Shown here: positions 48,503-57,933 of the stretch, piece by piece
How positions within the stretch are numbered: position 1 is the stretch's first letter
Layout of the letters: each line of letters begins with the position of its first letter
NCBI GenBank assembly: GCA_001766655.1
Contig: MJCC01000003.1
Location: 1,192,480-1,256,479, forward strand
Direction of reading: 5' to 3'
From: Phytomonas francai
Taxonomy: Eukaryota > Euglenozoa > Kinetoplastea > Trypanosomatida > Trypanosomatidae
Length of the DNA stretch: 64,000 nt
The notes under the pieces: model-generated
Told to the model about the DNA's origin: nothing
Database searches by the model: none
What the model saw: the letters and a program-made list of their open reading frames with translations, nothing else
Translations under genes and position numbers: made by a program

Positions 48503-49669
48503 CTAAAAGTGCTCACCAATGTTCACGGGAAGCTCTTCGATCTGGGTCGCGTAGAACTGTTCAACGTCCTTCAGGAGGCGCAGCTCGTCCCGCTTCACAA
48601 AGCTAATTGCCAGGCCTTTACGCCCCATGCGGCCGGTTCGCCCGATGCGATGGATGTACTGCTCACGCGACAGCGGAAGGTCGTAGTTAATCACCAGCGA
48701 CACCCGCTCCACGTCGATCCCGCGCGACCAGAGGTCGGTCGTGATGAGCACGCGGCTATTCCCTTGACAGAAGTTGCGCATGATCTCGTCGCGCTCGGCC
48801 TGCGGCATGTCGCCGTGCATGGCGCTAACGGTGAACTTCTCTCGAGTCATCTTCTTGACGAGCTGCTCGACCTTCTTGCGCGTGTTGCAGAAGATCACGG
48901 CGTGGGCGACCGTGAGGGAGTCGTAGAGGTCGATGAGGGTGTCGAACTTATTCTTCTCCTCGTCGACGGCGACGAAGTACTGCATGATGCTGTCCACCAT
49001 GATCTCGTCGCGCTTGACAAGGATGCGGACGGGCTCGGTCATGAACTTCTCCGTCATGTTCAGGACGTCGGCGGGCAGCGTGGCGGAGACGAGGACGACC
49101 TGGAGCGGAGGCACCATGCGGTAGATGTCGTGGATCTGCGCCTTGAGCCCCTTTCCCAGCATCTCGTCCGCCTCGTCCAGGACGAGCGTCTTGAGGGCCT
49201 CGACGCGGAGGCACTTGCGCTTGATCATGTCGAAGACGCGGCCCGGGGTGCCCGAGACGATCTGCACGCCCGCCTCCAGCCGGCGCATGTCCTCCTCGGT
49301 GCTCTTTCCCCCCACGCAGGCGTAGGCGGTGAGCCCCATGTGGTGCCCGATGTTATTGCAGAGGTCCTGCGTCTGCACGGCGAGCTCGCGAGTCGGGGAG
49401 AGGATGAGGGCCTGCACCGCGCGCTGGTGAGGCTCGCAGGCCTGCAGGAGGCAGACGCAGAAGGCCGACGTCTTGCCGGAGCCCGAGCACGCCTGCGCGA
49501 CGAGGTCGCGCCGCTCGAGGAAGGGCAGAATAAAGCGCTTCTGTATTGCCGTCGGGTGCTTGTAGCCGAAGCTGTACATCCCTTTCAGCAGCTCGTCCTT
49601 CAGCCCCATCGACTCGAAGGTCGGGATCGCGAGCACATTCGCCTGCAGGTCAGCCTCGACGTCCTCCAT
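48503..49669 (-). CDS. EIF4A3: DEAD-box RNA helicase eIF4AIII/FAL1 (388 aa)
   Basis: ATP-dependent RNA helicase of the eIF4A group. Motifs in order: Q motif with [13 protein letters not shown] and PTAIQ, motif I ACSGSGKT, Ia PTRELA, motif II DEAD, motif III SAT, motif [10 protein letters not shown] and motif [15 protein letters not shown]. The region from about 215 ([17 protein letters not shown], then [18 protein letters not shown]) and the C-terminal ATQIEELP are closer to eIF4AIII/FAL1 than to eIF4A1 or DHH1. Length matches trypanosome eIF4AIII. It is nuclear and linked to the exon-junction complex or rRNA processing in other eukaryotes. Coding GC is high from about 48,900 to 49,600, which creates a large antisense shadow ORF. 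Confidence 0.9.
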   Translation of the reverse strand: MEDVEADLQANVLAIPTFESMGLKDELLKGMYSFGYKHPTAIQKRFILPFLERRDLVAQACSGSGKTSAFCVCLLQACEPHQRAVQALILSPTRELAVQTQDLCNNIGHHMGLTAYACVGGKSTEEDMRRLEAGVQIVSGTPGRVFDMIKRKCLRVEALKTLVLDEADEMLGKGLKAQIHDIYRMVPPLQVVLVSATLPADVLNMTEKFMTEPVRILVKRDEIMVDSIMQYFVAVDEEKNKFDTLIDLYDSLTVAHAVIFCNTRKKVEQLVKKMTREKFTVSAMHGDMPQAERDEIMRNFCQGNSRVLITTDLWSRGIDVERVSLVINYDLPLSREQYIHRIGRTGRMGRKGLAISFVKRDELRLLKDVEQFYATQIEELPVNIGEHF

Positions 49670-50294
49670 CGCTTTACGATTCGCGTCGTGGGCGTGGGGG
49701 TGGATATGGCGCGGCTAGTGAATCCTTGACTTCTTGGTTGCCGTCTCGCTTTATATTTTTGGACGTCGGCCAACTATAGAGATCCTTCTCTAGAAACTTG
49801 GCTTTGTTTAATGACTCAAAAAAGACACCGCCGTAGGTTTACACACCAGAAGAGCAAAGGTTAAGAAAAGCAAATTGCTTAATCAAAAATAATAATATAG
49901 TAAGCAGCCAATATGCTACTTGCACAGGATACATTTTTCTTTCGATTCTCTATAGCCCAAACTATGGACACCTCCACTTCCCGCCCCCTCCCTGATAATA
50001 TACAAGGAGGGAGCAGTAAAGGAGGGGAGGGAAATCTGAGTATTACAGAAAATAAAGGGATAAAAGGGCAGACAGCGTCTGCTTGTGTTTTCATTACAGA
50101 AGCCCTTTACCTCCTCTCTACCATAACGAAAATTTTCCAACGAGGAAAGGATGGCATGCATTGATGGCTGAAAAGGGCGTTCCTTGCACAGGAGCACGCG
50201 AAAAAAAAAATAAAAGACAGGACTTAGAGAATTTACGGGGTGCACGGCCTCTGCTGGCTCAAATCCAGGAGTGGTCCTTATCAAGGAGGAGCCA
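49670..50294. other. Intergenic spacer
   Basis: No convincing gene; only overlapping short ORFs of spacer composition. Confidence 0.5.
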
Positions 50295-52235
50295 TCATCC
50301 CTGGCGGTTATTCCGCTCCATGCGCTCACGATACAACGTCTCACGCAGTTCCGAAATAACCGTGGTGCTCCGACGACAGCTCCGCTCGAGTACTTGGACT
50401 TGATGCCGAAGTAGCTTCTCGCTCTCCAGCGCCCGCGTTAATTCGTCGGATAACGTATTCCCATCTTTAACCACAGGGGCGTTGACGGGGACGGGGACGT
50501 CGGGGTAGGGATTCAAAGAATGGCTGCCATTTGTCAATTCCACGAGCCTCTCCGGAGTTGCCATCGACGTGTTGTGTGAAGAGTTCGCAATGAGCTTGGA
50601 GAGAAACTCGGACTCGGTGCGCTGGCTCCTCTCTAGAACCTTTCGTGCCGTCGACTCTCTTTCAAGTTGGGCACGCGCTTCGAGGAGCTGGGCTTTTAAC
50701 GCCTCTGTGAGGCCGGCCCATTCCCCGATCTCCGTTGAGAATCGCTTCTTTTGCACCGTTTGATCGCATTCAGATCGTTCCCAGCGCTCTTTCCAGTCAT
50801 CCCGCTCCGCCTTGAGTTCCTTGACTTGGTCTTGAAACGCTGTCTTGTCTGCGGTCAAGCGCCCCTCGTACTCCTGCCGCATCTGCTGGATTTCATGCTC
50901 CATCGACAAGACCTTCGCTTCATTTTCACACATCTCAGCTTGTTTTTCTTTTCGGAGTTGTTGGCACTGGGTTTCGAGGGTTTGCCCGCGCTTCATATGC
51001 CCGTCAAGGCGCTTTTCAAGCGTCTTGACATCTCGGTATAGAAAAGCATTCTGCTGGGCTAAGCGGTCCGACTTCTTAGTGGCCTCCTCGAGTTGTTTCT
51101 CGCGCGCCTGCAAGGTTGCCGCGGTGGTTTGAGTAGCCGTTTGGTGTTGTTGATGCGTCTTGCGAAGTCGTTCGACGGTTTTCTCGTGCTTTAGGCGGAG
51201 CTCCTGTAAATCACTCCGACACGCATCGAGCATCCGCCCCTTTTCCTCAAGCTTCAGCACGTGTTTTTGTTGTCGCTGATGCGCGTGCTGGGCGTTTTCG
51301 AGGGCCTCTATCGCACTCGTGTGCGCCGCGTTCAGGGAATCCAGCCGCGAGGTGAGATTGGCGGCCCTTCGCTCAAGCGCCTGCCGTTCGACGGACTCTT
51401 GGCGGCGGCCACGCTCGATCACCGCAGCCCACGGCCCCCACACCTCCCGCACTAGGCTCTCCACGCTTTCCCGGGCAATCTCAGCCCGCTCGCGCTCTTC
51501 AGTCAAGACCAGCCGCATGACGGGCATGTGCGCCTCCATGGCAGCAAGCGCGGCGAGCATTTCCTCCTCCCGTCGAGCACTTCGCGTGGTCTCGAGTTCG
51601 AAGCGTTTCGCGCTCAACTGTAGTTGTTCCGAAAAATTCACACGCGCTTCTTCGGCCGCGCGCCGCTGCTCGGCCAACTCGCTTTCTAGAGAACTAATGG
51701 TTTCGCCCTGCTGACGCCAGAGCCCGAGGATAGAGGAAGAAAAGAACAGCTGGGCCGCATCATTCAACACACGGCGTGCGCGTGCTTCCTCTTCGACTAG
51801 ATTTTGGAGCGCAGTTTGATGACTCTGCTTGAGGTGTTCGTTCATCGCATTTAAACCAGATTGCAGATACCCATGCTCCTTTACTACTTCCCCCACTTTC
51901 AAAATGACATCTCGAGGGCTAAAGCTCAGCTCTGACGGGCAGTTGAAAAGTACACGCAACTCTGCAATGCTCTCACGTAGTACACTGCTTTCATCATCTT
52001 GGGCCTCAATAAGACATTTTTTCTCGTGCAGTTCGGTCTTCAGAGACATAATAAGAAGAGCCTGACTCTTACTATGCGTTTCTAAGTCCTCACGGGCTTT
52101 AAGGGTATCTTGCACGAGTGTACGCATTCGTTTATTGTCCTCATATAGTCTGAAAATATCCTCATCTTTAGAATTAAGCGCCGCAAAGTAATTTTGCATA
52201 ACAGTATCGACCTCATTTACCAGTGGAACGGTCAT
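50295..52235 (-). CDS. Long coiled-coil protein (646 aa)
   Basis: No enzyme motif. Nearly the whole protein from about residue 20 to 600 is heptad-like, Glu/Gln/Arg/Lys/Leu-rich helix (SALQANLVEEEARARRVLND-type segments; LVREVWGPWAAVIERGRRQE near 260 interrupts with Trp/Pro). The N-terminus MTVPLVNEVDTVMQNYFAAL and the C-terminus LETLYRERMERNNRQG bracket it; a short Pro/Val-rich linker near 585-600 precedes the last helix. Such proteins in kinetoplastids are often cytoskeletal, basal-body or flagellar, but that is an inference. The start at 52,235 is a clear ATG. Confidence 0.78.
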   Translation of the reverse strand: MTVPLVNEVDTVMQNYFAALNSKDEDIFRLYEDNKRMRTLVQDTLKAREDLETHSKSQALLIMSLKTELHEKKCLIEAQDDESSVLRESIAELRVLFNCPSELSFSPRDVILKVGEVVKEHGYLQSGLNAMNEHLKQSHQTALQNLVEEEARARRVLNDAAQLFFSSSILGLWRQQGETISSLESELAEQRRAAEEARVNFSEQLQLSAKRFELETTRSARREEEMLAALAAMEAHMPVMRLVLTEERERAEIARESVESLVREVWGPWAAVIERGRRQESVERQALERRAANLTSRLDSLNAAHTSAIEALENAQHAHQRQQKHVLKLEEKGRMLDACRSDLQELRLKHEKTVERLRKTHQQHQTATQTTAATLQAREKQLEEATKKSDRLAQQNAFLYRDVKTLEKRLDGHMKRGQTLETQCQQLRKEKQAEMCENEAKVLSMEHEIQQMRQEYEGRLTADKTAFQDQVKELKAERDDWKERWERSECDQTVQKKRFSTEIGEWAGLTEALKAQLLEARAQLERESTARKVLERSQRTESEFLSKLIANSSHNTSMATPERLVELTNGSHSLNPYPDVPVPVNAPVVKDGNTLSDELTRALESEKLLRHQVQVLERSCRRSTTVISELRETLYRERMERNNRQG

Positions 52236-52849
52236 TTTCTCTTTTTAATGGCCCTAAACGCTTCTGGATATGATTACCCTCTAAAAAATGTATATCTATA
52301 GTTGTGTATATATATGACATAATTCTATGAAGAGTTTGATAAACAAATGCGTTTATCGACGCGATGTAATTCCTTCGTTGACCCGACGTACCACAACGAA
52401 ATAAAACGCACGAAAAGAATTTGGGTGCATACTGATTCACCTCGCATTTTAAAAATTTATTCATAGTGAAAACCAAAAAAAAAAAGCATATAACCATACA
52501 AAAGAGCCATGTCTGTATTGTATTGTTTGGCGTTGAAATATACATCAATAAAAAAAAACTCTTAATGAGCCGACACACAAACGATTATGCACAGAAGCAA
52601 TATCTTCTATCAAATATATATTTTGCTTTTGAGGAAGGAGAAGGAAGAAAGCGTATAGAAGGGCTGGGTTATGATAGCGGAAAAGGCGAACACCAATGTT
52701 CTTCTTTGTACATGCGCACTTCTGATCGGCAATATTGTCAAGGTACTGAGGACGTGTGAGAGCATTGTTTGGCAAAGAAATTTTGCAGCCCTTTTTGTTT
52801 CATCTTCCCACCAGGACAGAAGAAATCATTGATGAAGAAATGCATTATG
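52236..52849. other. AT-rich intergenic spacer
   Basis: No convincing gene seen. Confidence 0.5.
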
Positions 52850-53287
52850 TTATTCATTATCGTTATCCGATGAGGAACTCATATTACGAAGAAAAAGGAC
52901 GTCCTGAATGTCCTGCTCGACATCCGCCCGTTTCTGCATATCCGCCTCGGAGATGTAGGGTTGGTGGGGGGTGAGTCCGAGTGTCGTGTCCGGAGAGCGC
53001 AGCGGGACTACCCCCACAGAGGGCCCTCCACCGCGTGCGGGCAGGGGATTTCTCCCCCACCCGCCCCTCTCGTTTTTCCCCTCCCCTCCTCCTCTCGGGG
53101 CTTCCCCGGCGAGGCCTCGTCCGCGGCTGTGGACGGCGCGCCCGCTGGCAAGGCGGGACTCGAACTCGTCGATCTCGTGCGCGAGGGCGGCGCTGTCTTT
53201 AGACTCGTCCGCGGTGTAGGCCTCCTGCAGGGCGCGATCCAAGGCCGCGCCGGGGTCGACCCCGTTGACGGACGCGTCGTGCTTCAT
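52850..53287 (-). CDS. Small hypothetical protein (145 aa)
   Basis: The open frame extends to 53,458, but the segment above residue 58 crosses a C14-15 run and (CA)n repeat that encode Pro/His/Thr low complexity. A pyrimidine tract on the coding strand (53,414-53,436) ends in an AG at 53,412-53,413, and the first ATG after it is at 53,287. I therefore start at MKHDASVNGV. The rest has an acidic helical part (LDRALQEAYTADESKDSAAL, EIDEFESRLASG), a Gly/Arg-rich low-complexity middle that is GC-rich, and a C-terminal ISEADMQKRADVEQDIQDVLF helix with an acidic Ser/Asn tail. No family recognised. Confidence 0.55.
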   Translation of the reverse strand: MKHDASVNGVDPGAALDRALQEAYTADESKDSAALAHEIDEFESRLASGRAVHSRGRGLAGEAPRGGGEGKNERGGWGRNPLPARGGGPSVGVVPLRSPDTTLGLTPHQPYISEADMQKRADVEQDIQDVLFLRNMSSSSDNDNE

Positions 53288-53369
53288 GAACGCCCCGTCC
53301 TTTGTCTCGGGATACCTCTTCTTCGGCTTCTTCCGTGCTCCCTTATGGTTTTTCTCAGTAGCTGTGTCA

Positions 53370-53404
53370 GTGTGTGAGTGTGTGTGTGTGGGGGGGGGGG
53401 GGGG
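53370..53404. repeat. (TG)n followed by G15 homopolymer
   Basis: A TG dinucleotide run leads into about 15 consecutive G residues; likely length-variable and error-prone in assembly. Confidence 0.9.
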
Positions 53405-54124
53405 ATAAATTCTCCAGAAAAAAGGAGGGAGGAAGGTTATCTTTGATTCATTTGTCACACAGGAAAGGAGTAATATAGAAAAAAAGATCGTACGTGTGTA
53501 TAGGCATGCATTTGGAGAGAGGCATATAGTGGGGGGGAGGGAGGTCGGAAAAATTTAAGAGACCAATGTACCTGTTTAGGAAGTAATGGGAGATAAAATA
53601 TACATGAATGCTAATTGTGAAAACATGTTCGAAAGATAAGAAGCAAAAGAAACCATTGTTGTCTTTTTTAGAATTGTCCACCACCCTCAACAAAAGGTGA
53701 TGCTGCATTGCTCAATTTAGTTGCTTTGCCATGTAAGACTCCATGATGACAGTCCAAGGGAGTTGGGCTCGTCGACACCTATCGCAGGCGGCAGCCTTTG
53801 GACGACCCACACCTTCATTTCCTTTGTTGTGCCCCTTTTAAATAAAATGGAAATGCACACGTACATGATTTTTACGAGAAAGGATACGGGTTTTCGGATT
53901 TACACGAGTGACTCAGGAATAATTAGATATGCCTATATATTAAATATACAAGAACAAAACCTCCTTGGTTCATTTACATGTGCCAAGTATAAGTGAATTA
54001 CTATATGCAATCCAGAAGTCTCATGCAACTACTTCTCGCTCTACTTCAAGATTTAAATAAACACTGGTGAAAAATAAGGGTCGTAAAAAAACTAACTAAC
54101 GAAGGACATCTTAACATATCTATC

Positions 54125-54143
54125 TATGTATGTATGTATGTAT
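54125..54143. repeat. (TATG)n microsatellite
   Basis: Tetranucleotide run in the spacer downstream of the CK1 gene. Confidence 0.85.
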
Positions 54144-54287
54144 AAGAAGTGAGGGAAAAGTACAGTATATAAAGCAATTTACTGTATCTGTTCTTTTTCA
54201 TCGTAATAACTTGACGAGATCCTTCAATTTTCGATTTACTACACTTTTTTCTTGAGTGAAACCATTCACCCTCTCTAGAGGTATAGC

Positions 54288-55328
54288 TTACCGTGAAGGA
54301 CAAGTAAACGTGAGCTCCTCATTCGTTCTAATCGTTTTTTTGTTAAGCAACGAATTTTTTTTGCTTGGTTTGTCTTGAATATTCCTCAAACGCTCCCATT
54401 CCTCTCGTCGTGCACTCTCATAGGCTTGTCGAAGAACCCAGTCGTAGACATAGTCATTTGAATACCCGAGTTTGTAAAAAAGCCAGCGGAATAGATTTCG
54501 GAGATACGCGTAGTTCGGATTTTCCTTGAATTTCAATGCACGGGTGTAGTTTATGTAGCTCATAAACTCAGTCGGTAACCCCTCGCAGAGCACATCCACC
54601 ATTATAGACATTTTATGGTGCGCAATGGTATTGCGATTTGTATTCTGGAGTCCCTGCCATGGAAGGGATTCTTTCATAAAGTAGACTAATATGTACCCGA
54701 CAGCTTCTAAATCGTCTCGCCGACCCTGCTTGATACCAAGGTGTGTGTTCACGCTGCAGTACCGTAGAGTGCCCATCAGTGGGTTGCCTTCACTGTAGTC
54801 GATGTGGGATCGGTTGAGAGTGTTGTAGTACTTCCTGGAGAGGCCATAATCGATGAGGAAAACATGATGACTTTTGTTTCCCAAGCTAATCAAAAAGTTA
54901 TCGGGCTTAACGTCCCGATGAATTACGCCGCGACTGTGAATGTACTCTAGTTGCCCAATCATTTCATCCGCTAGCATGAGCGTTGTTTTGAGTGAAAAGC
55001 GTTTCCCACAATTCGTGAAAAGGGTTTCTAATGAAGGACCCAAGAGATCCATCACCAGAATGTTGTAGTCACCCTCCGTTCCATAATAGTATACCGCTGG
55101 AGTAAAGGCCGGGTTGTTTTGCGCGAGATGGTAATACAAGCACCACTCGATACGGAGTTGCTTGGACGATTTGTGAGGCTCAAGCTTAATGGCCACCTTT
55201 GTACGGTTAGTTTGGTCTAGACCGATGTAGATTTCACCAAACGACCCAGATCCAATTTGCTCCAATATTCTGTACCTACCATTTGCAAAGGTCATATTGA
55301 TTAAGGCGTTCCTTATAAGTTCAGCCAT
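54288..55328 (-). CDS. Casein kinase 1-like Ser/Thr kinase (346 aa)
   Basis: CK1 family protein kinase. GSGSFGEIYIG near residue 26, the AIKLEPH lysine near 49, HRDVKPDNFLI near 135 and IDYGLSRKY near 158 (DYG replacing DFG, as usual for CK1). EGNPLMGTLRYCSVNTHLG and RRDDLEAVGYILVYF are CK1-specific, replacing the APE region. The kinase domain ends near 300 and a short Lys/Ser-rich tail follows. It is more divergent than the main trypanosomatid CK1 isoforms, with a distinct N-terminus (MAELIRNALINMTFANGRYR). The ATG at 55,328 is chosen; a second Met at 55,295 is also possible. The frame above begins only with GTG. Confidence 0.86.
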   Translation of the reverse strand: MAELIRNALINMTFANGRYRILEQIGSGSFGEIYIGLDQTNRTKVAIKLEPHKSSKQLRIEWCLYYHLAQNNPAFTPAVYYYGTEGDYNILVMDLLGPSLETLFTNCGKRFSLKTTLMLADEMIGQLEYIHSRGVIHRDVKPDNFLISLGNKSHHVFLIDYGLSRKYYNTLNRSHIDYSEGNPLMGTLRYCSVNTHLGIKQGRRDDLEAVGYILVYFMKESLPWQGLQNTNRNTIAHHKMSIMVDVLCEGLPTEFMSYINYTRALKFKENPNYAYLRNLFRWLFYKLGYSNDYVYDWVLRQAYESARREEWERLRNIQDKPSKKNSLLNKKTIRTNEELTFTCPSR

Positions 55329-56222
55329 CTCGCTTAGCTTTGTCTGGTATATAAACTGCTGCACATGCAAAAATAGGTATATGCTGTTGAGTTTGTAAAG
55401 TTGCAAATGAAGGAGGGCACTATCTTTTGGAGGGACTTCGAAACCTTCGCACTGAAAAACGGTCCGCAGCACACGGTCACCAGTTCTTTTGCAGTTCGAC
55501 TATAGACTTTTCCAGAGCGGAGTTTGTAAAGATAATGAATCAGAATGAGCTATTAGCTACCGATGAAGCTGAGAAACGGGAGTGAAAAACAGAATAGTTG
55601 AGATCAGGGATACCTTTTTCCTTCATGTTTATTTTTTAATGTCTGTATGTACCCCTTGGTGAGGCTATTAGCCGTTTCAGTTACATTCCACGATTTACCT
55701 TAAGAAGTTAAAGTGATAAATTCCCCATAAGGATTGATAATATTATTTAGTCAAGTAATGTTTTCCCAATTTTTCCATTTCTTCATTCACTTATTCAAGC
55801 GGGAGTACATATGGAAAATGGTTTTATTTATTGATTTCAAGTCAAATGATGTATCTGAGCGTGCTCATTCCCTCCATACATACCGATAATCTGTTGTTAT
55901 TACTCTCTAAAGCTGTTTTAGAATCCTTACAGCTTGCTCCTTCACTAGCACTGGAAGAAGGAAAAATGAGAAAAGATAAAAAAACAAAAGAGTTGAAAAG
56001 TTGATCCGTGTTGCTTTTATCTATCGTCTATACTAAATATTGACCTTAACCGTCCACTAGTTTCGTATAACTTAGGATATTGGAAATTGAACTCAAGCTT
56101 TCTTTAAAGAAGAGCTGTGTATCACAAAAGAAGATGATAACTAAAGTCGTATATTTTGTACACATGATTCTATAAATATCAAGAAAATGAAAACAAACAT
56201 TTTGCGCTACCCTGCTGCGCGA
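55329..56222. other. AT-rich intergenic spacer
   Basis: About 0.9 kb; no gene seen. Confidence 0.55.
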
Positions 56223-56615
56223 TTAGCAAATCCCAGATAAAGCGACGCTGATCCATCCCAAGACCAGAATAAGCCCCCCTGTTGGGGTGATAGGCCCCAC
56301 CCATCTCGGGCAGTTTAAACAGAGCGCGTAGATCGAGCCGCTAAACCCGGTGACCCCACAGAGCATAAGGTAAAAGCCCTTTGTCAAGTAGGTGCGAGCT
56401 TCAGCTGATTTCGCCTGTGAGAGCATCACCACAAGAGCAGCGAGCGCGGCGGTATGCGTAAGCTGGTATTTATTTGCCGTCGTCCAGGCTCGTCGTTGGC
56501 GGGCGTTTAAACCGTTCACCAAATGCTTTCCAAGCGCATCCATGGCAAAAGAACTGACACCCATCACACCCACCAAACCGAATGGAACTGCGTAGCTTGA
56601 GCGGGTGCTTGACAT
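56223..56615 (-). CDS. TMEM256/DUF423 family membrane protein, copy 2 (130 aa)
   Basis: Small membrane protein of the DUF423/TMEM256 family. Four hydrophobic segments are visible: FGLVGVMGVSSFAMDALGKH, THTAALAALVVMLSQ, GFYLMLCGVTGFSGSIYALCL and PTGGLILVLGWISVAL. Family signs are the NKYQLTHTAAL run (family pattern A/N-x-x-Y-x-x-H-A/S) and the closing PTGGxxLxxGW. The start at 56,615 is the first ATG after a coding-strand pyrimidine tract and AG near 56,776; the longer open frame above it encodes spacer-like residues. Function of the family is unknown. It lies next to a second, divergent copy transcribed just before it. Confidence 0.78.
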   Translation of the reverse strand: MSSTRSSYAVPFGLVGVMGVSSFAMDALGKHLVNGLNARQRRAWTTANKYQLTHTAALAALVVMLSQAKSAEARTYLTKGFYLMLCGVTGFSGSIYALCLNCPRWVGPITPTGGLILVLGWISVALSGIC

Positions 56616-57247
56616 CCCGGGTTTGCTTTTTTTATTTTTTTTATAATTACGTTTCTCTTCTGGGCCGTTGTTTGGTATTTTATTTTGCGTAGAAAATGAA
56701 CAGTGCCTCAAATAAACAAATTGGAGCGACCAGAATATGCTTGAAATGTTGCTATAACACCTTTTATGTGTGAACCTTAAAAAAAAAAAAACGAGAAAGA
56801 ATGAATCAAGATCATGCAAAATAGGAAAAAGCCACCGCTGCAAATGTGTGACGACTGCAAGCTTTTTGATAAGTAATTGCATATCACGCCTTCATAAAAG
56901 AGAGAGAAAATTATGTTCCCATTGATGCGCTTGGCAGGTAAATCATACCGATTTTTTTAGAGATATTGTATATCATTTACTCTCTTTTTTTTTTAGCTAT
57001 ATTCTCTAAGCACCGTAAGCTTCCTGTTCAGGACCGCCTGTTGTTTTACTTATCTTGTAAAATTCTCCAGCATCATATTTTCCCACAGTTGATAGATATT
57101 TTAAATATTCGTCTATAATAATAATAGTCACAATAAAAAAAAATTACGCTATCTGTACTTAATTAAAGTCACAAATGTATATATAGATATAGATATGGGT
57201 AGGTGTGAATGAATGGCCATTGCGTCGAGTCGACAGGGGGGGGGGGG
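56616..57247. other. Spacer between the two TMEM256-like genes
   Basis: No gene seen. A G12 run at 57,236-57,247 touches the stop codon of the upstream copy. Confidence 0.55.
57236..57247. repeat. G12 homopolymer adjoining a stop codon
   Basis: Twelve consecutive G on the + strand, immediately after the TAG of the - strand gene at 57,248. Confidence 0.9.
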
Positions 57248-57685
57248 CTATTCGGGCAGCACGCCAATCGCCGCGACGTAGCACCACCCCGAGACGAGGA
57301 CGACCCCCCCGAGCACCGTCAGCCTTTTCAGGAAGTCCGGACGATGGCAGACGCTGTGGAGGTATTGCGGGAAGGATAGCAGGGCCGTCCCGGCCGCGAA
57401 AAGGGCGTAGATGCGGCGAAAATGCGGGGCCATCTCCGGCTTCGCGGACGGGATAGCCGCGGCGACCAGCATCATCGCGATCGAGTGGATGAGGTGGTAC
57501 TGGTTAGCGACCTGGTAGGCCTTGAGATCCGTCGAATCCATGAGGGGGAGAAAGGCGTGCGCGCCGAGCGCGCCAAAAGTGACGCCGAGGCCACCAGAAA
57601 GCCCGGCAATTATGAGGGGCAGGTTGGTGGACTTGGTGATGTCCTTGAAGGCAGAGGACACAGATTCAACGTACTTGTTTTGCAT
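57248..57685 (-). CDS. TMEM256/DUF423 family membrane protein, copy 1 (145 aa)
   Basis: Same family as the gene at 56,223-56,615. Hydrophobic segments: LIIAGLSGGLGVTFGALGAH, then the signature ANQYHLIHSIAMMLVAAAI, YALFAAGTALLSFPQYLHS and the closing LGGVVLVSGWCYVAAIG. The N-terminal AGLSGxxGVxFGAxGAHA is textbook for the family, and this copy keeps it better than copy 2. Extra N-terminal residues (MQNKYVESVSSAFKDITKST) precede the first segment. Function unknown; likely an organellar or plasma-membrane protein. Coding GC is much higher than in copy 2. Confidence 0.87.
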   Translation of the reverse strand: MQNKYVESVSSAFKDITKSTNLPLIIAGLSGGLGVTFGALGAHAFLPLMDSTDLKAYQVANQYHLIHSIAMMLVAAAIPSAKPEMAPHFRRIYALFAAGTALLSFPQYLHSVCHRPDFLKRLTVLGGVVLVSGWCYVAAIGVLPE

Positions 57686-57828
57686 AATTGAGCAGATTTA
57701 TTTAGTTGAGATAGAATCTTAAACTTAGGATGGTGAAAATCTAAGCAATGAGAGATGGATTGATAGGCGACCAAGGTGACAATTTATCGTTCTTTGACAT
57801 CCAAATGTCTGAAAACAAAGCTCCAAAC

Positions 57829-57865
57829 ATATATATATATATAGATAGATAGATATAGATATATA
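57829..57865. repeat. (AT)n/(GATA)n microsatellite
   Basis: Run of AT then GATA units in the short spacer between the AAA+ and TMEM256-like genes. Confidence 0.85.
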
Positions 57866-57933
57866 ATATTAATCTAGATCTCCACACCGATGGCTACATT
57901 AGCTCAAAGTCTCTGGCGAAGGAAAGCATGACT

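Larger units (their letters stand above)
53288..54287. other. Intergenic spacer with homopolymer and microsatellites
   Basis: Contains the (TG)n/G15 run at 53,370-53,404 and (TATG)n at 54,125-54,143. The stretch 53,670-53,820 is less AT-rich than its flanks but carries no recognised gene. Confidence 0.5.

Noticed and set aside
48227..49729. 500-codon + strand ORF
   Set aside because: It is the antisense shadow of eIF4AIII, produced by high GC3; its residues are the typical Asp/Val/His/Leu-rich pattern of such shadows and it opposes the cluster direction.
53721..53996. 91-codon + strand ORF and an ATGATGA C-box-like sequence nearby
   Set aside because: The ORF opens with TTG and opposes the cluster; no D box was found to support a C/D snoRNA.
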